This document shows, one piece after another, positions 24,451-33,753 of a stretch of 64,000 nucleotides of DNA (its first letter is position 1; each line of letters starts with the position of its first letter). The notes under the pieces were generated by a model. The model made no database searches. It saw only the letters and a program-made list of their open reading frames with translations, and was not told the DNA's origin. Origin of the DNA: Kribbella pratensis (GTDB lineage: Bacteria; Actinomycetota; Actinomycetes; Propionibacteriales; Kribbellaceae). The DNA lies in contig NZ_SODU01000001.1 of assembly GCF_004366075.1 (NCBI RefSeq), positions 992,001 to 1,056,000 on the forward strand, written 5' to 3'. The position numbers and the translations under genes were made by a program.

Positions 24451-26226
24451 GTGCGCGGACTGGGGGCGGTCGCTGCACTCCTTGCAGTACTCACACCACC
24501 GACGCCGGCGGCACTGCCGGCGGAGGACTGTCTCGTCCAGGTGCCTGCCGGCGCCCGCTGCGGCCGCCTCGAGGTCCCCGAGAACCGTGACGCGCCGGCC
24601 ACGCGGACGATCACGATCCCGTACGTCGTCGTACCGGCACGCGAGGCCGCCGCGAAGAAGCCGCCGCTCGTCTTCATGGGTGGCGGACCCGGCTCAGGAA
24701 CGATCCAGCTCGCCTACTTCTTCGCCGGCCTGGCTCCCGACCGCGACGTCGTACTGCTGGAGCAACGCGGCGGCGACCGCGCGACCCCCGACCTCGACTG
24801 CGAGGAGGCGGACAAGCGGTTCGCGGACATGTTCACCCGCACCGAGGACCCGTACGCCGAGGCGAACACCGTCGCCGCGGCGATGCGCACCTGCCTCGAC
24901 GACTTCCGCCGCTCCGGCGGGGATCCCCGCGGTTACACGGCCCGCGCCGCGGCACTCGACCTCCGGGACCTCCGCGTCGCGCTCGGCTACCCGCACTGGT
25001 CGCTCTACGGCCTGTCCTGGTCGACCGGCGTGATGGCGCAACTGGCCACCCTCGATCCGGCGGGTGTCGACGCTGTCGTGCTCGACTCGTTCAGCCCACC
25101 GTCCGTCGACTTCGCCCAGAACGGGTACGACGGCCTCCGCACCAGCCTCGGCCCCGACGCCTACGCCGACCTGATCAAGGCAGCCGCTCAACTCGACGCG
25201 CATCCACAAGCGGTCCCCGGCCACAACCCGGTGACCAACGAATCCCGCACGTACCGTCTGACGGGCGACGATCTCGTCACCCTCGTGCACTCCGCGGCGT
25301 ACGAGGTCGACCTGCTCCCGATCCTGCCGCTGCTCCTCCACCAACTCGCCGAGGGCAAGTACGGCACACTCAACACGTTGGTTGCCGTCGGCATCGGTGA
25401 GCTGGTGAGCCACAACCTCGGCCAGTACTGGCTGATGCAGTGCCAGGACGAGGTCCCCTACCGTACGGCGGGAGCTCGCCACGCCCGCCCGGTGATCGCC
25501 TGGCTCGCCGCGGACGACGTGGTCTGCGGGCAGCTCGGGCTCCTCCGCTCCCCCGCAGCAACCCGCGAACCTGTGCACTTCACTCAGCCCACCCTGGTTC
25601 TGGCGGGTGCTCAGGATCCGATCACGCCGGCGCAGACCGCTCAGAGCGCGTCGGCCGGTCTGCCGCACCGGCAGTTCGTCGAGTTCGCCGGAATCGGACA
25701 CGCGGTCGTGCTGTCCAGTCGCTGCGGCCGCACCGTGGTGACGGCTTGGCTCGATCAGCCCGGTCGATCACTCGAGCAGTGCCAGCACGAACCGCCGTAC
25801 CAGGTCGTGCGGCCGACCGATCTGCATCTGACCAGTCGGCTCGCGGCAACCGCGGCCGGTGCGACGGACGGTCGCTACCTGCCCATCGTGCCCGCGGCGC
25901 TCTTCGTGCTCCTTGTCGTGGGCTGGATCCTCGGGTGGATCGTCCACGCGATCGTCCGCCGCCGTGTGCGACTGTGGAACGTGCTGCCACCGGTGCTTGG
26001 GCTGTTGTTCCTCGGCTCGTTCGGCGCATTGCTGTGGTCCGAGTACGACGTGCTCCCGGCGCGGCTGCTCCTCGGCGTACCGCACCTCGCCCCGTGGACC
26101 GGCGTACTGCTGCTCGCCGCCCTGCCGTGGTGGGTGAAGGCGCGCAGTTGGTGGTCGGCCGGCGTCGGCGTGATCTGGCTGACCGGCCTTGCCTGGTTCA
26201 CAGTTGTCGTCGTGCTACCGAGCTAG
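24451..26226 (+). CDS. Exported alpha/beta hydrolase with C-terminal membrane domain
   Basis: 591 residues. N-terminal signal-like segment G-A-V-A-A-L-L-A-V-L-T-P-P-T-P-A, then a tripeptidyl/proline-iminopeptidase-like hydrolase: F-M-G-G-G-P-G-S-G (oxyanion), L-E-Q-R-G-G-D-R, nucleophile elbow Y-G-L-S-W-S-T-G, acid in G-A-Q-D-P-I-T and His in G-I-G-H-A-V. After about residue 470 come four hydrophobic helices, unusual for this secreted family. Start GTG at 24451, five bases after the DUF402 stop, chosen because it begins the signal segment; a much longer frame runs through DUF402 and is spurious. Likely cleaves peptides or esters at the cell surface. Tail overlaps the convergent gene by 12 bases. 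Confidence 0.85.
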   Translation: MRGLGAVAALLAVLTPPTPAALPAEDCLVQVPAGARCGRLEVPENRDAPATRTITIPYVVVPAREAAAKKPPLVFMGGGPGSGTIQLAYFFAGLAPDRDVVLLEQRGGDRATPDLDCEEADKRFADMFTRTEDPYAEANTVAAAMRTCLDDFRRSGGDPRGYTARAAALDLRDLRVALGYPHWSLYGLSWSTGVMAQLATLDPAGVDAVVLDSFSPPSVDFAQNGYDGLRTSLGPDAYADLIKAAAQLDAHPQAVPGHNPVTNESRTYRLTGDDLVTLVHSAAYEVDLLPILPLLLHQLAEGKYGTLNTLVAVGIGELVSHNLGQYWLMQCQDEVPYRTAGARHARPVIAWLAADDVVCGQLGLLRSPAATREPVHFTQPTLVLAGAQDPITPAQTAQSASAGLPHRQFVEFAGIGHAVVLSSRCGRTVVTAWLDQPGRSLEQCQHEPPYQVVRPTDLHLTSRLAATAAGATDGRYLPIVPAALFVLLVVGWILGWIVHAIVRRRVRLWNVLPPVLGLLFLGSFGALLWSEYDVLPARLLLGVPHLAPWTGVLLLAALPWWVKARSWWSAGVGVIWLTGLAWFTVVVVLPS

Positions 26227-27720
26227 ATGAACTCTGAGCGTGCCGTTCTTGAGCATCATCACGCCGGGGAGCGGGCCGCGTTGGCCGGCGTACATGTCCG
26301 CGATCGGGGCCACCGTGAGGTAGAGGTTCTGGCCGGCCGGGACGTCGACGGCGATGGCGGGGAGCTCGATCGTGCGCCGTACGCCGCGGGCCGTGTACCT
26401 CTCGCGCAACGGCATGGTGTTGTTCTGCACGATCTTCGCGGTGAGCGGGTTCTTGCCGACGCTCAGCGCGAAGTACGCCGCGGACCGCGGGATGACGGTG
26501 TAGACGTCAGCGGTCAGCGTGGGCGTGCCGGCGATCGTGATCGGGCCCTTGGCGATCGGCAGGTTGACGGGCAGTCCGACACCGGTCGGCGCGACGATCT
26601 TGCCGAGCGGGTACCGCTTGTTCGGCGTCAGGCTCCGTTGTGTGAGGCAACGGCCGTCGGCGGTCGACAGGTGGTACGCGCCGAAGCCGGTGAGGCCGGT
26701 CGACCGGTGCAGGAGTTGCAGCTGCATGAAGCGGATCGACAGGCTCGAGAAACTGGGTGATCCGAGCGCGATCGAGCACGGGTCGCCCGCGGTCGCGTAG
26801 CCGGGCGGTACGACACTGGGCAGCGTGTGACCGCCGTTGTACCCGACGAAGATCGACCTGGCCCGGGCCCGCGCGGTAAGTGCCCGGTCGAAGTTCGCGA
26901 GCCCCTGGTTGAGGTTGAACAGATTGTCGGAGATGCCCTGCCCGAACAGCACCGGGAGATCGAGTTTGCGGCCCTGTTGCACGTGCCAGGCCGGCCCGTT
27001 GTGCGCGAAGAACGCGTCGAGATCGCGCCCGGCTTGCCCGACCGGCCAGGTGCCGGTCGTGATGAGTGCCACGAAGGCGGCCGACACCGCGGGCGGCAGA
27101 TGCGTGCCGCCGCCTGCGAACAGGATCGACAGCCACATCGTCCGGGCGGCCTCCTGCGGCGCAAGGCTCTGCTTGAGGTCCCACCAGGTGATCTCCGGAG
27201 CGAGCGCGTCGAACCGGGTCCGTCCGCTGTCACGAAGTTCGGTGAAGGCGCCGGCGAACTGGTACCCACCGCCGTACGACCCGCCGATGGCGCCGATCAG
27301 CGGATCGCCGGGACGTTGCTTCGTGACCCAGTCCAGGCCCGCGACCAGGTCGACGAGCTGCACCACGTCGCGGCCCTCGTAGTCCGGGTTCATCACGTGC
27401 GCGACGCCGGTGCTCTCGCCGAAGCTGCGCTGGTCGAAGCTGAGTACGCCGAAGCCCGCATCGAGCCAGGCCTTGAACGCGGCCGGATCGGTGGTCCGGC
27501 TGCCGCCCCACCCGTGGCTGTGGAAGATCAGCGGCACGGTGTGCCGGGCCGAGGCGGTCGCCGGTTTGAACAGCGAGTAGCAGATCCGTACGGGCGTCGT
27601 CGTACCAGGCTCCGGCACCGACGCGACACATCCGTTCGTCACCGTGCCGGCAGCGGTCGCCGGTGTCACCGGCGCGAGCAGCAGAGCGACCACACCGACC
27701 AGCGAAAGCACACGACGCAT
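26215..27720 (-). CDS. Secreted S15-like (X-Pro dipeptidyl-peptidase type) hydrolase
   Basis: 501 residues. Clear Sec signal peptide (M-R-R-V-L-S-L-V-G-V-V-A-L-L-L-A, cleavage near A-T-A-A). Alpha/beta hydrolase core: H-S-H-G-W-G-G-S, F-D-Q-R-S-F-G-E-S, nucleophile elbow G-G-S-Y-G-G-G-Y, and His in Y-N-G-G-H-T-L. The C-terminal third (from about residue 370) is beta-rich, like the jelly-roll domain of X-Pro dipeptidyl-peptidases/CocE. Probably an extracellular peptidase or esterase. ATG at 27720; the divergent antiporter gene begins about 130 bases away. No regulator adjacent. Confidence 0.87.
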   Translation of the reverse strand: MRRVLSLVGVVALLLAPVTPATAAGTVTNGCVASVPEPGTTTPVRICYSLFKPATASARHTVPLIFHSHGWGGSRTTDPAAFKAWLDAGFGVLSFDQRSFGESTGVAHVMNPDYEGRDVVQLVDLVAGLDWVTKQRPGDPLIGAIGGSYGGGYQFAGAFTELRDSGRTRFDALAPEITWWDLKQSLAPQEAARTMWLSILFAGGGTHLPPAVSAAFVALITTGTWPVGQAGRDLDAFFAHNGPAWHVQQGRKLDLPVLFGQGISDNLFNLNQGLANFDRALTARARARSIFVGYNGGHTLPSVVPPGYATAGDPCSIALGSPSFSSLSIRFMQLQLLHRSTGLTGFGAYHLSTADGRCLTQRSLTPNKRYPLGKIVAPTGVGLPVNLPIAKGPITIAGTPTLTADVYTVIPRSAAYFALSVGKNPLTAKIVQNNTMPLRERYTARGVRRTIELPAIAVDVPAGQNLYLTVAPIADMYAGQRGPLPGVMMLKNGTLRVHLAR

Positions 27721-27851
27721 CAGTCACCCCAAGTGATCGACGGATCTCGCTTCGCACACGCTAGAGGACAGGTCAGGCGATGACCAGATCCGATGCTCAG
27801 CCGTGGGCGAACGGTTGGGTGGAAACCGCGGCGCGCTGCGACACTGTGCCC

Positions 27852-29759
27852 GTGCATATCGCGATCGAGGTCGTGGCCCTCGTCGCCGTCGTCGCGGGTG
27901 TCGCCGCGCTGGCGCGGCGGATAGGGCTCTCGGCCCCTCTGCTCCTGGTCGTCGTCGGGGTCGCCGCGTCGTACCTGCCGTTCATCCCGCGGGTCGAGCT
28001 CGAGCCCGAGGTCGTGCTGGTCGGGTTCCTGCCGCCGCTGCTGTACTCGGCCGCGATCAAGACCAGCCTGGTCGACTTCTCCAAGCATCGGCGGTCCATC
28101 GGGCTGCTGTCCGTCGGCCTGGTCGCGTTCACCGCGCTCGGCGTCGGCGTCGTCGCGTGGTGGCTGCTCGGCCGGGTGGCGGAGTCGATCGGCCAGGAAC
28201 CGCTGCCGTTCTGGGCCGCGTTCGCGATCGGCGCCGTCGTCGCGCCGCCCGACGCGGTCGCCGCGACCGCGATCGCCAAACGGGTCGGTCTGCCCCGCCG
28301 CGTGGTCACGATCCTCGAGGGCGAAAGCCTGATGAACGACGCCACCGCGCTGGTCTGCCTGCGTACGGCGATCGGTGCCGCCCTGGTTGCGCCCACCGTG
28401 TGGCACGTCGGCCTCGACTTCCTGCGGGCGGCCGGCGGCGGCGTGCTGGTGGGCATCGTCGTGACGTTCGTGCTCGCCAAGATCCGGCGCCGGTTCACCG
28501 ATCCGGTGCTGGACACCACGCTCAGCCTGACCGCGCCCTTCATCGCCTACATCGCGGCCGAGAACCACTACGTCCACGCATCCGGCGTACTCGCGGTCGT
28601 CGTCACCGGCCTGTTCCTCGGCCACAAGGCCCCGATCATCCAGTCGGCGAAGTCGCGGATGTCGGAGCGGACCAACTGGCGGACGTTCCAGTTCCTGCTG
28701 GAGAACACGGTCTTCCTGCTGATCGGGCTGCAGACCCGGTGGATCCTCGACGACCTCACCGAGAGCCCGCTGCCGACCTGGCTGATCGCGGCCACGACGG
28801 TCGCGGTGTTCGTCGCGGTGGTGCTGCTACGGCCGATCTGGATCATCCCGACCACGATGCTGTCCCGGCGTTTCCTCGGCCCCTCGCGTCCCGGACCCGT
28901 TTCGCGCGGTGCGCTGATCGTGGTGTCGTGGGCCGGGATGCGCGGCGTGGTCACCCTGGCCGCGGTCTTCACGCTGCCCGAGGACACGCCGCATCGCGAG
29001 GTTCTCGTGTTCATCGCACTGGCCGTCACGGCGGGCACGCTGCTCGTCCAGGGCTCGACGCTGCCCTGGCTGGTACGTCGCCTGCGCCTGCCGGGACCGG
29101 ATCCCGCGGAGGACGCGTTGCAGGAGGCCGCCGTACTGCAAGGTGCTCATCGCGCCGCGATCGCGAAGCTCGACGAGCTCTCGACGCCGACGGACCCGCC
29201 CGCGGTTCTCGATGTACTGCGGCAGCGGGGTGAGGCGCGGGCGCAGGCCGCGTGGGAGCGGCTGGGGCGGCCGGAGACCGAGTACGAGACGCCGAGCGAG
29301 GCGTACCGGCGGCTGCGGATCGCGATGCTCGAGGCGGAACGCGCCCACATCCTGAAGGTCCGCGACGCCGGGATGGTCGCCGACGAGGTGCTTCAGCGGG
29401 CGCAGAACGCGCTCGACATCGAGGAGTCGATCCTGGACCGCGACGAGGACGACGACGTCGGCGGCCGCTCCGAGGACCTGAAGCCGAAGACGACGCCGGG
29501 TGGCGCGTGCGAGCACCTGGAACAGGCACCGGTCGTGGTCACGCCGAACACACCGGACGGCTGCGAGGAGTGCCTGGCCGAAGGGGGTTCGTGGGTCCAC
29601 CTGCGGCTCTGCCTGGGGTGTGGTCACGTCGGGTGCTGCGACTCGTCGGTGATGAAGCACGCGAGCAAGCACCACGACGAGAGCAAGCATCCGGTGATGC
29701 GCAGCTTCGAGCCGGGTGAGACGTGGCGCTGGTGCTTCGTCGACGAGAAGCTAGGTTGA
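27852..29759 (+). CDS. Na+/H+ antiporter (CPA1 type) with C-terminal UBP zinc finger
   Basis: 635 residues. About twelve membrane helices of the NhaP/CPA1 kind; ion-site motif A-V-V-A-P-P-D-A-V-A-A-T, then E-G-E-S-L-M-N-D-A-T-A. After a cytoplasmic helical region (about 420-540), residues 553-635 form a zinc finger of the ubiquitin-protease type: C-E-H, C-E-E-C, C-L-G-C-G-H-V-G-C-C, and several later His. Such antiporter-UBP fusions occur in actinobacteria; what the finger binds without ubiquitin is unknown. GTG at 27852 is chosen since helix 1 follows immediately and GACACT-N6 precedes it; an in-frame ATG at 27780 gives 24 extra non-hydrophobic residues. Confidence 0.9.
   Translation: MHIAIEVVALVAVVAGVAALARRIGLSAPLLLVVVGVAASYLPFIPRVELEPEVVLVGFLPPLLYSAAIKTSLVDFSKHRRSIGLLSVGLVAFTALGVGVVAWWLLGRVAESIGQEPLPFWAAFAIGAVVAPPDAVAATAIAKRVGLPRRVVTILEGESLMNDATALVCLRTAIGAALVAPTVWHVGLDFLRAAGGGVLVGIVVTFVLAKIRRRFTDPVLDTTLSLTAPFIAYIAAENHYVHASGVLAVVVTGLFLGHKAPIIQSAKSRMSERTNWRTFQFLLENTVFLLIGLQTRWILDDLTESPLPTWLIAATTVAVFVAVVLLRPIWIIPTTMLSRRFLGPSRPGPVSRGALIVVSWAGMRGVVTLAAVFTLPEDTPHREVLVFIALAVTAGTLLVQGSTLPWLVRRLRLPGPDPAEDALQEAAVLQGAHRAAIAKLDELSTPTDPPAVLDVLRQRGEARAQAAWERLGRPETEYETPSEAYRRLRIAMLEAERAHILKVRDAGMVADEVLQRAQNALDIEESILDRDEDDDVGGRSEDLKPKTTPGGACEHLEQAPVVVTPNTPDGCEECLAEGGSWVHLRLCLGCGHVGCCDSSVMKHASKHHDESKHPVMRSFEPGETWRWCFVDEKLG
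29752..29757 (+). promoter_or_regulatory. -10 element TAGGTT, leaderless, overlapping antiporter stop
   Basis: TAGGTT is followed by six bases and the ATG at 29764; it overlaps the last codons of the antiporter gene. Predicts an internal leaderless transcript for the HIT gene. Confidence 0.5.
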
Positions 29760-29763
29760 CGAT

Positions 29764-30180
29764 ATGGCGGACTGTCTCTTCTGCTCCATCATCGCCGGTA
29801 CGACGCCGGCGCAGATCGTTCTGGATACGCCGGAGGTCGTGGGGTTCCTCGACATCCGGCCGGTGTTCAAAGGGCACACGTTGCTCGTTCCGCGGACCCA
29901 TGTTCCGACGATGGTCGAGATGTCCGACGAGGTGATGGTCCCGCTGTTCGGCGCGGCCCGCTCGGTGGCGACCGCCGTACGGACCGCGTTCGACGCGCAG
30001 GGGTCGTTCGTTGCCGTGAACAACGTCGTGTCCCAGTCGGTGCCGCACCTGCACGTCCACGTCGTACCGCGCACGAAGGGTGACGGCCTGCGCGGCTTCT
30101 TCTGGCCGCGAACCAAGTACGCCGACACCGCCGAGGCCGAGGAGTACGCCGGCAAACTCCGCGCCGCCCTGTCCGACTAG
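29764..30180 (+). CDS. HIT-family nucleotide hydrolase
   Basis: 138 residues, full family length. C-L-F-C near the N-terminus is a possible zinc site, H-T-L-L-V-P-R-T-H-V-P is the first conserved stretch, and the catalytic histidine triad is H-L-H-V-H-V-V-P-R. HIT proteins hydrolyse AMP-linked or GMP-linked phosphoramidates and dinucleoside polyphosphates. Starts four bases after the antiporter gene and has its own TAGGTT-N6 leaderless -10. Cytoplasmic. Substrate not deducible. Confidence 0.94.
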   Translation: MADCLFCSIIAGTTPAQIVLDTPEVVGFLDIRPVFKGHTLLVPRTHVPTMVEMSDEVMVPLFGAARSVATAVRTAFDAQGSFVAVNNVVSQSVPHLHVHVVPRTKGDGLRGFFWPRTKYADTAEAEEYAGKLRAALSD

Positions 30181-30201
30181 AAGCGGCGGGACTGCGGGGT
30201 A

Positions 30202-30759
30202 TCAGCGGACCGGTCGGTCAAGGCGGTCCTCCAGGTTCGCGAGCGCGCGCTCGACAGCCGCGCGGACGGTGTGATCGGGATCGTCGGCGAGGGCGCGGAT
30301 CGCGTCGGCGTGCTCGTACTCCCCCGCGGCGCCGATCGCGCGCACAGCCGCCGCACGAACCCTCGGCAGCTCGTGATCGAGCATCGGGGGCAGGGCGTCG
30401 ACGAGTTGGCCGAGCTCGCGCTGCGCGGTGATCCGCGCGACGTGCTCCCGAACCCGCCAGGCAGGATCCTGTGCCGCGACCAGCAGCGCGTCGACCACGT
30501 CGTCGCGCCACACGTACAAGAACACCCGGGCGGCCCACACCCGGATCCAGTAGTAGTTGACCGGATCAACAGGCGCCTTCCAGCCACCCGGATTCTCCGA
30601 CCCGGTGATCGCCACCAGCTTCGGCAACTCGGCGCCGTACGCCGCCTCACCTGGGATCTGTCCGGTCAGGAAGGCAACGCTCCAGTCGATCACCGCGTCC
30701 TCGCCGTACGTCGCACACGCGGCCCGCACCACGTCACGCGGTGACTCCCGGTCGGCCAT
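30202..30759 (-). CDS. HEAT-repeat protein
   Basis: 185 residues. The C-terminal half shows HEAT-type repeats, e.g. A-L-L-V-A-A-Q-D-P-A-W-R-V-R-E, L-P-R-V-R-A-A-A-V-R-A-I-G and D-P-D-H-T-V-R-A-A-V-E-R-A-L. The N-terminal half contains Y-Y-W-I-R-V-W-A-A-R-V-F-L-Y-V-W. No catalytic motif; likely a protein-protein adaptor. Transcribed in the same direction as aconitase but separated from it by a strong hairpin, so probably expressed separately. Start ATG at 30759 (M-A-D-R-E-S-P); GTG alternatives are not better placed. Confidence 0.85.
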   Translation of the reverse strand: MADRESPRDVVRAACATYGEDAVIDWSVAFLTGQIPGEAAYGAELPKLVAITGSENPGGWKAPVDPVNYYWIRVWAARVFLYVWRDDVVDALLVAAQDPAWRVREHVARITAQRELGQLVDALPPMLDHELPRVRAAAVRAIGAAGEYEHADAIRALADDPDHTVRAAVERALANLEDRLDRPVR

Positions 30760-30771
30760 GGAATCAGTAAA

Positions 30772-30804
30772 CCGCGGGCCACCGACAGTTCCGGTGACCC
30801 GCGG
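30772..30804 (-). terminator. Terminator hairpin after aconitase
   Basis: CCGCGGG (30772-30778) with CCCGCGG (30798-30804), one mismatch, then CACCG with CGGTG around the loop ACAGTTC. It lies 25 bases past the aconitase stop, on the minus strand. Confidence 0.65.
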
Positions 30805-30828
30805 CTACTGGGGGCTGTGTCGGCTGGG

Positions 30829-33609
30829 TCAGCTCGCGATCAGTGACCGGAGGACGTACTGCAGGATGCCGCCGTTGCGGTAGTAGTCGGCCTCGCCCGG
30901 GGTGTCGATGCGGACGACGGCGTCGAACTCCTTGACCGCACCGTCGGGCGACGTGACCTTGACGTGCACCGTACGCGGGATCTCGCCGTCGTTCAGCGCG
31001 GTCACGCCGGTGATGTCGAAGGTCTCCTCGCCGGTCAGGCCGAGGGACTCCGCGTTCTCACCCTCCGGGTACTGCAGCGGCAGCACGCCCATGCCGATCA
31101 GGTTCGACCGGTGGATCCGCTCGAAGGACTCCGTGATGACAGCCTTCGCGCCGAGCAGCGCCGTACCCTTCGCGGCCCAGTCCCGCGACGAGCCCGAGCC
31201 GTACTCCTTGCCGGCCAGGATCACCAGCGGCGTGCCCTGCTCGGCGTACGCCTGGGCGGCGTCGTAGATCGTCGTGACCGGCGCGTCGTCCTTGGTGAAG
31301 TCGCGGGTGAAGCCGCCCTCGGTGCCCGGCGCGATCTGGTTGCGCAGCCGGATGTTCGCGAACGTGCCGCGGATCATCACCTCATGGTTGCCCCGGCGGG
31401 AACCGTACGAGTTGAAGTCCTTGCGGTCCACACCGTGCTCGGCCAGGTACTTGCCCGCGGGGCTGTCCGCCTTGATCGAACCGGCCGGCGAGATGTGGTC
31501 GGTGGTGACCGAGTCGCCCAGCTTGGCCAGCACGCGGGCACCGGCAATGTCGGTGACCGGCGACGGGTCCTTCGCCATACCGTCGAAGTACGGAGGCTTC
31601 CGGACGTACGTCGACTCGGCGTCCCAGGCGAACGTCTTGCCCTCGGGCGTCGGCAGCGACTGCCAGCGCTCGTCACCGGCGAACACGTCGGCGTAGTCCT
31701 TGGTGAACATCTCCTTGTTGATCGAGCTCGCGATGGTCCGCTCGACCTCCTCGGCGCTCGGCCAGATGTCCTTCAGGAACACGTCGTTGCCGTCGGTGTC
31801 CTGGCCCAGAGGATCGGTCTCGAAGTCGAAGTCCATGGTGCCGGCCAGCGCGTACGCGATCACCAGCGGCGGCGACGCGAGGTAGTTCATCTTCACGTCC
31901 GGGTTGATCCGGCCCTCGAAGTTCCGGTTGCCGGACAGCACACTCACGACGGCGAGGTCGGCTTCCTGCACCCCGGCCGACACGGCCTCCGGCAGCGGGC
32001 CGGAGTTGCCGATGCACGTCGTACAGCCATAGCCGACCAGGTGGAAGCCGAGCTTCTCCAGGTACGGCGTGACGCCGGCCTTCTCGTAGTAGTCGGTGAC
32101 GACCTTCGACCCGGGCGCGAGCGACGTCTTCACCCACGGCTTCGACGCCAGGCCCTTGTCGACCGCGTTCTTCGCCAGCAGCGCCGCGGCGAGCATGACG
32201 GACGGGTTCGAGGTGTTGGTGCAGGAGGTGATGGAGGCGATCACGACGTGACCGTGGTCGAGCTCGACCTCCTGGCCGTCCAGGCTGATCTTGGTCTTCT
32301 TCGACGGGCGACCCCCGTCTCCCGATCCGTGCGGGACGTGCGGCTCGTCGTCGGTGTTGCCGTGGCCGTTCGGGGCGTCACTGGCCGGGAAGCTGCCGAG
32401 CTCGGACGGGTCGACCTCGAGCTCCTCGGTCGCGTAGTCGACGAGCGCGCCGCGGAAGCCTTCCTTGGCCTCGCTCAACGCGACCCGGTCCTGCGGCCGC
32501 TTGGGGCCTGCGATCGACGGTACGACGGTCGACAGGTCGAGCTCGAGGTACTCCGAGAAGCGCGGCTCGACGTCCGGGTTGTGCCACAGCCCCTGCTCCT
32601 TGGCGTATGCCTCGACGAGCGCGACCTCGTCGTCGCCGCGCCCGGTCAGCCGCAGGTACTCCAGGGTGACGTCGTCGATCGGGAAGATCGCGCAGGTGGA
32701 GCCGAACTCCGGGCTCATGTTGCCGATCGTGGCGCGGTTCGCCAGCGGGACCGCCGCGACACCGTCGCCGTAGAACTCGACGAACTTGCCGACCACACCG
32801 TGCTTGCGCAGCATCTGGGTGATCGTCAGCACGACGTCGGTCGCGGTCGCACCGGCCGGGACGGACCCGGTCAGCTTGAAGCCGACGACCTTCGGGATCA
32901 GCATCGACACCGGCTGGCCGAGCATCGCGGCCTCGGCCTCGATCCCGCCGACGCCCCAGCCGAGCACGCCGAGGCCGTTCACCATCGTGGTGTGGCTGTC
33001 GGTGCCGACACAGGTGTCGGGGTAGGCCTGGCCGTTGCGGACCATCACGGTGCGGGCCAGGTGCTCGATGTTCACCTGGTGCACGATGCCGGTGCCCGGC
33101 GGGACGACCTTGAACTCGTCGAACGCGGTCTGGCCCCAGCGCAGGAACTGGTACCGCTCGCGGTTCCGCCCGTACTCGAACTCGACGTTGCGCTCGAACG
33201 CGTCCGGCGTACCGAACACGTCGATGATGACCGAGTGGTCGATGACGAGTTCGGCCGGAGCGAGCGGGTTGATCTTGGTCGGGTCACCGCCGAGCTCGGC
33301 GACCGCCTCGCGCATCGTGGCCAGGTCGACCACGCACGGGACGCCGGTGAAGTCCTGCATGATCACCCGGGCCGGGGTGAACTGGATCTCGGTGTCCGGG
33401 GCCGCGTTCTGGTCCCAGTTGCCGAGCTTGGTGATGTGCTCGGCGGTGATGTTCGCGCCGTCCTCGGTGCGCAGCAGGTTCTCCAGCAGGACCTTCAGCG
33501 AGTACGGCAGCGTGTCCGCACCCTCGATGCCCGCCAACCTGAAGATCTCGTACGACTGTCCGTTGACCTCGAGTGCACCTTTGGCACCGAAGCTGTCGAC
33601 GCTCGCCAT
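30829..33609 (-). CDS. acnA: Aconitate hydratase A
   Basis: 926 residues, IRP1/AcnA type. Isomerises citrate to isocitrate in the TCA cycle with a [4Fe-4S] cluster. Cluster ligands are visible: Cys in [11 protein letters not shown] and the pair in [12 protein letters not shown]. Active-site motif [13 protein letters not shown] near the C-terminus is conserved. Acidic insert with [13 protein letters not shown] around residue 420 is typical of actinobacterial enzymes. ATG at 33609 follows AGCAGGGTG. An imperfect 20-base palindrome lies 67 bases upstream. Confidence 0.97.
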   Translation of the reverse strand: MASVDSFGAKGALEVNGQSYEIFRLAGIEGADTLPYSLKVLLENLLRTEDGANITAEHITKLGNWDQNAAPDTEIQFTPARVIMQDFTGVPCVVDLATMREAVAELGGDPTKINPLAPAELVIDHSVIIDVFGTPDAFERNVEFEYGRNRERYQFLRWGQTAFDEFKVVPPGTGIVHQVNIEHLARTVMVRNGQAYPDTCVGTDSHTTMVNGLGVLGWGVGGIEAEAAMLGQPVSMLIPKVVGFKLTGSVPAGATATDVVLTITQMLRKHGVVGKFVEFYGDGVAAVPLANRATIGNMSPEFGSTCAIFPIDDVTLEYLRLTGRGDDEVALVEAYAKEQGLWHNPDVEPRFSEYLELDLSTVVPSIAGPKRPQDRVALSEAKEGFRGALVDYATEELEVDPSELGSFPASDAPNGHGNTDDEPHVPHGSGDGGRPSKKTKISLDGQEVELDHGHVVIASITSCTNTSNPSVMLAAALLAKNAVDKGLASKPWVKTSLAPGSKVVTDYYEKAGVTPYLEKLGFHLVGYGCTTCIGNSGPLPEAVSAGVQEADLAVVSVLSGNRNFEGRINPDVKMNYLASPPLVIAYALAGTMDFDFETDPLGQDTDGNDVFLKDIWPSAEEVERTIASSINKEMFTKDYADVFAGDERWQSLPTPEGKTFAWDAESTYVRKPPYFDGMAKDPSPVTDIAGARVLAKLGDSVTTDHISPAGSIKADSPAGKYLAEHGVDRKDFNSYGSRRGNHEVMIRGTFANIRLRNQIAPGTEGGFTRDFTKDDAPVTTIYDAAQAYAEQGTPLVILAGKEYGSGSSRDWAAKGTALLGAKAVITESFERIHRSNLIGMGVLPLQYPEGENAESLGLTGEETFDITGVTALNDGEIPRTVHVKVTSPDGAVKEFDAVVRIDTPGEADYYRNGGILQYVLRSLIAS

Positions 33610-33675
33610 CACCCTGCTCCTCTGTCCAGTCCGTGTCCGCTGTGCCCATCCTGCCGAGGGCAACGCCCGGCCGCG

Positions 33676-33695
33676 AGGTCAGGTCGCCCTAACCT
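33676..33695 (-). promoter_or_regulatory. Imperfect palindrome upstream of acnA, iron-box-like
   Basis: AGGTCAGG-TCGC-CCTAACCT, arms matching 7 of 8. On the minus strand it contains AAGGTTAGG, close to the half-site TTAGGTTAG of DtxR/IdeR iron boxes; over 19 positions 13 agree with the consensus. It sits in the 144-base gap before an iron-sulfur enzyme, so iron control is plausible but unproven. Confidence 0.35.
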
Positions 33696-33753
33696 TGCGC
33701 CGCAAACTCTCTCGACATCAAGATACACGACATCGAGTCAACTTTCCGGTCGA

